Positions 60,883-64,000 of a stretch of DNA of 64,000 nucleotides are shown here, in pieces. Position 1 is the first letter of the stretch. Every line of letters starts with the position of its first letter. The notes under the pieces were generated by a model. That model was not told where the DNA came from and ran no database searches. It worked only from the letters and a program-made list of their open reading frames with translations. Position numbers and translations under genes: made by a program. The stretch comes from an uncultured Clostridia bacterium (GTDB lineage Bacteria; Bacillota; Clostridia; Christensenellales; Borkfalkiaceae), in the NCBI GenBank assembly GCA_949282385.1, contig CASDOP010000002.1, forward strand, positions 1-64,000. Reading direction: 5' to 3'.

Positions 60883-61577
60883 AAAAGCCTCAAAGATACT
60901 TCGGCGCTGCTTATTTTCTGCACTTCGCCGTTTATCCGACATATCAGCATGCCGTTTTCGTCAACGTCGAGCGCGACCGCCTGCAAACTTTCTTCACCCC
61001 GTTTGAGGCAAACGCTCTGCCCGAACCAATTTATATATGACCTGTAATCGTCGCAGGAATACTCTTTTTCAAGGCAGGAAAGCAGCACTTTCAAAACTTT
61101 TTTATATCTGACTTTGTCTTTCGCCTCGGCAGAGAGCGTTGTGGCAATGTCATTCAGCTCTTCAGGCAATTTGTTGCAGACGTTAAGACCTATTCCCACC
61201 ACCGAGCGGCAGGAACCGTCGGGCAAAATGACATTTTCGATAAGCGTTCCGCTTATCTTTTTTCCGCCGACCAGAACATCGTTAGACCATCTTATCACAG
61301 GTTCGCAACCGAAAAACTGCACCGTGCGGCAGACGGCAACGCAGCTGTCTTTGAGGATGGAAAAAAGTTGCGACGGCGCGCTAGCCGTCCTGACGAGCGA
61401 AAGGTAAATTCCGCCCTTATCGGAAGCGAAACTTCTGCCCTTTGTGCCCTTTCCGCCCGTCTGCATTTTTGCTACGACTACCGTTTTGTCAGGCAAATGG
61501 CGTGCTTTGCAGTAATCGTTTGTAGAACTTACTTTTTTAAGTTTTATTACCCTGAATTTTGTCTTTTCAGTCTTCAT
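60879..61577 (-). CDS. birA: Biotin-[acetyl-CoA-carboxylase] ligase
   Basis: 232 residues, class I ligase without the HTH domain, so it cannot act as a repressor. KKVSSTNDYCK, GGKGTKGRSFASDKGG and IRWSNDVLVGGKKISGTLIE are conserved. Overlaps recX by 11 bp. Confidence 0.95.
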   Translation of the reverse strand: MKTEKTKFRVIKLKKVSSTNDYCKARHLPDKTVVVAKMQTGGKGTKGRSFASDKGGIYLSLVRTASAPSQLFSILKDSCVAVCRTVQFFGCEPVIRWSNDVLVGGKKISGTLIENVILPDGSCRSVVGIGLNVCNKLPEELNDIATTLSAEAKDKVRYKKVLKVLLSCLEKEYSCDDYRSYINWFGQSVCLKRGEESLQAVALDVDENGMLICRINGEVQKISSAEVSLRLL

Positions 61578-62181
61578 TCTGACCGCCCAGCTTATTTACC
61601 GCCTCTCGGGCTTTGTCGTAGCCGTACCCGCGGGAGAGAAGATACCTTAAGGTTTTTGCAAGATTTTCCCTTGTCGCGCTCTTGCCTCGCATATATTTTT
61701 GCGCGAGAGCGAAAACTTCTTCCTCGCTCTCCTCGCTCTCTTCCATAACTTCGTCTATAGCATTTCTGTCTGCGCCTTTAGCAATGAGCGCTGAACGCAT
61801 GGCGAGCTTGCCCTTGCCCTTTACGGTATTTACGTACGCCCTGCAATAGGCGTAATCGTCGATATAGCCGTAACCTTCGAGCTTTGTAATGACATAATCG
61901 ACCACGGCAGGCGTATAGCCCTTGGACGAGAGAAAATCGCTCATCTGCTTTTTCGTCTTGAGCGTGGCGGAAAGATGGTTCATCGCCTTTTCAATCGCCT
62001 GAACCTTTTCGCTTTCGAGCTGAATTTCGTCCAGCCGTTCTTTTTCCACCGTCATTCCCGCTTTAAGGCGGTATTTTATGGCGACTTCTATTTTAAGTCC
62101 GCAATAAAATCTGCCGTCGATATAGACGGAACAGCGCGTTTTATCCTTTTGTTGTTGTTCTATGGACGTAATCTGAGACAT
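61567..62181 (-). CDS. recX: Regulatory protein RecX
   Basis: 204 residues. Three RecX three-helix repeats, for example MSDFLSSKGYTPAVVDYVITKLEGYGYIDDYAYCRAYV and the C-terminal ENLAKTLRYLLSRGYGYDKAREAV. Modulates RecA filaments. Start at 62181; TATAAT ends six bases before it and TTGACA (62217-62222) lies further up. Confidence 0.92.
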   Translation of the reverse strand: MSQITSIEQQQKDKTRCSVYIDGRFYCGLKIEVAIKYRLKAGMTVEKERLDEIQLESEKVQAIEKAMNHLSATLKTKKQMSDFLSSKGYTPAVVDYVITKLEGYGYIDDYAYCRAYVNTVKGKGKLAMRSALIAKGADRNAIDEVMEESEESEEEVFALAQKYMRGKSATRENLAKTLRYLLSRGYGYDKAREAVNKLGGQNED

Positions 62182-62192
62182 ATTGTTATTAT

Positions 62193-62222
62193 ATTTTAAC
62201 ACTGCTTGTCCGATTTTGTCAA
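62193..62222 (-). promoter_or_regulatory. Promoter of recX
   Basis: Minus-strand TTGACA (62217-62222) with TAAAAT (62193-62198) at 18 bases; an overlapping TATAAT (62188-62193) is also possible. The transcript would have almost no leader. Confidence 0.6.
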
Positions 62223-62236
62223 TCGCGCGATTGACA
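62217..62236. promoter_or_regulatory. Perfect palindrome shared by divergent promoters
   Basis: TGTCAATCGCGCGATTGACA is a perfect 20-bp palindrome whose two arms are the -35 elements of recX (minus) and ilvE (plus). Confidence 0.6.
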
Positions 62237-62259
62237 TCGCCGTTTGCGGAGAGTATAAT
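62231..62259 (+). promoter_or_regulatory. Consensus sigma-A promoter of ilvE
   Basis: Exact TTGACA (62231-62236) and TATAAT (62254-62259), 17-base spacer. Confidence 0.85.
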
Positions 62260-62292
62260 TGAATGTATCAATTAAAAAGAAGGTAATTTATT

Positions 62293-63315
62293 ATGTCTGC
62301 TAATCTTGACTGGGGCAACCTCGGTTTCGGCTATATCAAGACGCCTTACCGCTACGTTGCCGATTATAAAGACGGAAAATGGGGTGAAGGCAAAATTACG
62401 GAGGACGACAAAGTCGTTCTTTCGGAATGCGCAGGCGTGTTGCAGTATTCGCAGTCTGCTTTTGAAGGACTTAAAGCCTACACCACAAGAGACGGCAGAA
62501 TAGTAACCTTCCGCCCCGACCTCAACGGCGAAAGGCTCGAAAATTCGGCTGCCAGACTGGAAATGCCCGTCTTCCCCAAGGAAAAATTCCTCGAAGCCGT
62601 CGATATGGTAGTTTCCGCAAACAAGGAGTACGTCCCCCCCTACGGCAGCGGAGCGACTTTATACATAAGACCTTATATGTTCGGCTCTTCCCCCGTTATA
62701 GGCGTCAAACCTGCGGAAGAGTATCAGTTCAGAATGTTCTGCACTCCCGTAGGTCCTTACTTTAAGGGAGGCGTCAAACCCATAACCATAAGAGTGAGCG
62801 ATTTCGACAGAGCCGCTCCCCACGGCACGGGACACATAAAGGCGGGACTTAACTACGCGATGAGCCTGCACGCCATAGTCGACGCGCACAAAAACGGTTT
62901 TGACGAAAACATGTACCTCGACCCCGCTTCGAGAACTTACGTCGAAGAAACGGGCGGAGCAAACTTCCTCTTTATCACCAAGGACGGCAAGGTGGTAACG
63001 CCCAAGTCGGACAGCATTCTGCCCTCCATTACGAGGCGCTCGCTCTGCTACGTTGCCGAACATTACCTCGGTCTCACCGTCGAACACAGACCCGTTAAAT
63101 TTTCCGAAGTCAGGGACTTCGCCGAATGCGGTCTCTGCGGCACGGCGGCAGTCATTTCGCCCGTCGGTAAAATTTACGACCACGGCAATGAAATCTGCTT
63201 CCCTTCCGGCATGAACGTGATGGGTCCCGTAACCAAAAAGCTTTACGATACTCTCACCGGCATTCAGGCAGGAAACATTCCCGCTCCCGACGGCTGGATA
63301 AGAGAGATAAAGTAA
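62293..63315 (+). CDS. ilvE: Branched-chain amino acid aminotransferase
   Basis: 340 residues, fold-type IV PLP enzyme. Schiff-base Lys in GHIKAGLNYA (about residue 186), substrate loops ALQYSQSAFEGLKAY-like near residue 57, and the family FGTGTAAV-like segment CGTAAVISPVG near 280. Length fits the larger bacterial/eukaryotic-type IlvE. AAGAAGG precedes the ATG. Pairs functionally with ilvA at the other end of the window. Confidence 0.95.
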   Translation: MSANLDWGNLGFGYIKTPYRYVADYKDGKWGEGKITEDDKVVLSECAGVLQYSQSAFEGLKAYTTRDGRIVTFRPDLNGERLENSAARLEMPVFPKEKFLEAVDMVVSANKEYVPPYGSGATLYIRPYMFGSSPVIGVKPAEEYQFRMFCTPVGPYFKGGVKPITIRVSDFDRAAPHGTGHIKAGLNYAMSLHAIVDAHKNGFDENMYLDPASRTYVEETGGANFLFITKDGKVVTPKSDSILPSITRRSLCYVAEHYLGLTVEHRPVKFSEVRDFAECGLCGTAAVISPVGKIYDHGNEICFPSGMNVMGPVTKKLYDTLTGIQAGNIPAPDGWIREIK

Positions 63316-63345
63316 TACAATTTTTGTTGAGTTGAGATTATTTTC

Positions 63346-63383
63346 GGGCGCGCGGCATTTCTGCCGCGCGCCCCTTTATTTTA
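63346..63383 (+). terminator. Terminator after ilvE
   Basis: A 12-bp all-GC-rich stem (63346-63357 with 63362-63373), loop TTTC, then CTTTATTTT. Confidence 0.85.
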
Positions 63384-63418
63384 TCTGCAAACAGGCATTT
63401 TGCCCATAAAAAAATATA

Positions 63419-63458
63419 AAACGCCCGACGCATTTACTTTTCGGTGCGTTTTTTTATG
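63419..63458 (-). terminator. Terminator overlapping the end of spoIIID
   Basis: On the minus strand AACGC-A-CCGA pairs with TCGGGCGTT (one bulge), followed by TTTATATTTTTTT. The 5' arm lies in the last codons of spoIIID. Confidence 0.55.
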
Positions 63459-63700
63459 CTTTCGTATTTATTTTTCGTTGCCATTCCTCCGCGGATGTGC
63501 CGCTCGGAAAGATTTTTGGACAATACCTTTTTTACTTCTTCATACAGTCCTGCGTCTATGCATGCGAGCCGCTCCGTAACGTCTTTGTGTACCGTTGACT
63601 TGCTGACGCCGAAGTGCGCGGCTGCCGCGCGCACGGTCGAGCCGCTTGCGACGATGTATTCCCCCTCTGTGATTACTCTTTTTACTATATATTCCCACAT
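63434..63700 (-). CDS. spoIIID: Sporulation transcriptional regulator SpoIIID
   Basis: 88 residues. HTH domain with AAAHFGVSKSTVHKDVTERL and the basic C-terminal region ERHIRGGMATKNKY that in SpoIIID adds a second DNA contact. Mother-cell regulator acting after sigma-E. GGAGGG precedes the ATG, and a sigma-E-like promoter lies upstream. Shows the organism has the sporulation programme. Confidence 0.95.
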   Translation of the reverse strand: MWEYIVKRVITEGEYIVASGSTVRAAAAHFGVSKSTVHKDVTERLACIDAGLYEEVKKVLSKNLSERHIRGGMATKNKYESIKKRTEK

Positions 63701-63735
63701 AAAACATTTTCCCTCCGCCCTGCAGGGCTTATGAT

Positions 63736-63764
63736 AGACTATGCCGAGCGATTTGCCTTTATGC
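63736..63764 (-). promoter_or_regulatory. Sigma-E-type promoter of spoIIID
   Basis: Minus-strand GCATAAA (63758-63764) and CATAGTCT (63736-63743) with a 14-base spacer, close to the sporulation sigma-E consensus (KMATATT, 14-15, CATACAHT). No good sigma-A promoter competes here. Confidence 0.55.
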
Positions 63765-63786
63765 AGAATTATGTCGTAACATGAAC

Positions 63787-63826
63787 AAAACCCGTCGATT
63801 TTCTGCGAAAACCGACGGGTTTTTTG
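63787..63826. terminator. Terminator between spoIIID and the partial gene
   Basis: CCCGTCG and CGACGGG arms (63791-63797 with 63813-63819), extended by A/T pairs, with T-runs on both sides. Confidence 0.8.
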
Positions 63827-63837
63827 TGATTTTGTAA

Positions 63838-64000
63838 TTATTTTTGTTCGACTTTAAGTCCCCAGCAGCGGCGGCGCTTGACGAGCTGCCTGTCGAAATT
63901 CTTCCAGAGGTTCTGGACGTTTAGGTTTGTTTCAAGCTCGGGACCCGTTTCGAGGTACTTTACGCCCCTTGCAATAAGTCCTTCGAGAATGTGGTGCATG
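63838..64000 (-). CDS. C-terminal part of an unknown protein, GNAT-type N-acyltransferase likely
   Basis: The last 54 codons of a gene that continues past the right edge. The end reads KYLETGPELETNLNVQNLWK, followed by a basic KRRRCWGL patch. This GPELETN...WK...KRRRCW ending is familiar to me from a Firmicutes GNAT-like family, but with only the tail visible the assignment is tentative. Stop at 63838-63840. Confidence 0.55.
   Translation of the reverse strand, partial: MHHILEGLIARGVKYLETGPELETNLNVQNLWKNFDRQLVKRRRCWGLKVEQK

Overview
The window looks like a chromosomal segment from an anaerobic, spore-forming member of the Clostridia. The evidence is a SpoIIID sporulation regulator at the right end, a reverse rubrerythrin, a homologue of the TM1266-type regulator linked to iron-only hydrogenases, a single-chain large PurL, the Gram-positive order rimP-nusA-rnpM-rplGA-infB-rbfA-nrnA-truB-ribF, and GGAGG-type ribosome binding sites with consensus sigma-A promoters. 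Genus and family cannot be fixed from the sequence alone.

Layout. 1-2157: right end of an integrated element, with a small gene, an XRE repressor with three operator-like palindromes, and a tyrosine recombinase abutting the 3' end of a tRNA-Ser gene. 2300-5860: ilvA-ridA and two DegV paralogues. 5891-18776: mixed housekeeping genes (YihY, a cysteine-rich small protein, reverse rubrerythrin, a HAD phosphatase, argS, ychF, gap, fba, a lipoprotein, a TetR regulator, a MurG-like enzyme, MntP), two tRNA genes (Pro with an AGG anticodon, Gly CCC) and a ferritin-like protein of unknown role. 18792-23222: DUF5662, MBL hydrolase, dtd, efp, M24 peptidase, endonuclease IV-like. 23224-34637: the nusA-infB translation/RNA operon, preceded by ispG and by a gene in the polC position that keeps the OB and exonuclease domains but has no PHP or polymerase domain; nrdR heads this stretch. 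34759-47871: a purine operon purE-C-(purF-like)-F-M-N-(membrane protein)-H-D-L. 47918-51804: a DUF1294 protein, an ABC importer whose binding protein appears circularly permuted, a TM1266-like regulator and a divergent lipoprotein. 51860-58918: aconitase-family hydratase, PH-domain membrane protein, plsY, der, rluD-type synthase, lspA. 59010-64000: solitary mazF, recX-birA-nnr, ilvE, spoIIID and the 3' end of one more gene.

How the genes work together. RidA next to IlvA fits removal of reactive imine intermediates made by IlvA. The purine operon covers most steps from PRPP to IMP; purB is not seen here and no purK is present. The rimP-to-ribF run couples transcription antitermination, initiation factor, 30S maturation and tRNA modification.

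Two regulatory patterns recur. First, at least eight genes lack a Shine-Dalgarno sequence and have a -10-like hexamer ending six or seven bases before the ATG, which predicts leaderless transcripts. Second, several divergent gene pairs share palindromes whose arms are the two -35 elements (51336-51351, 62217-62236; a looser case at 14542-14557). The most unusual items are the polymerase-less polC-locus protein, the permuted binding protein, the PurF paralogue without its catalytic cysteine, and tRNA-Pro(AGG) together with near-exclusive CCC proline codon use in a highly expressed gene.
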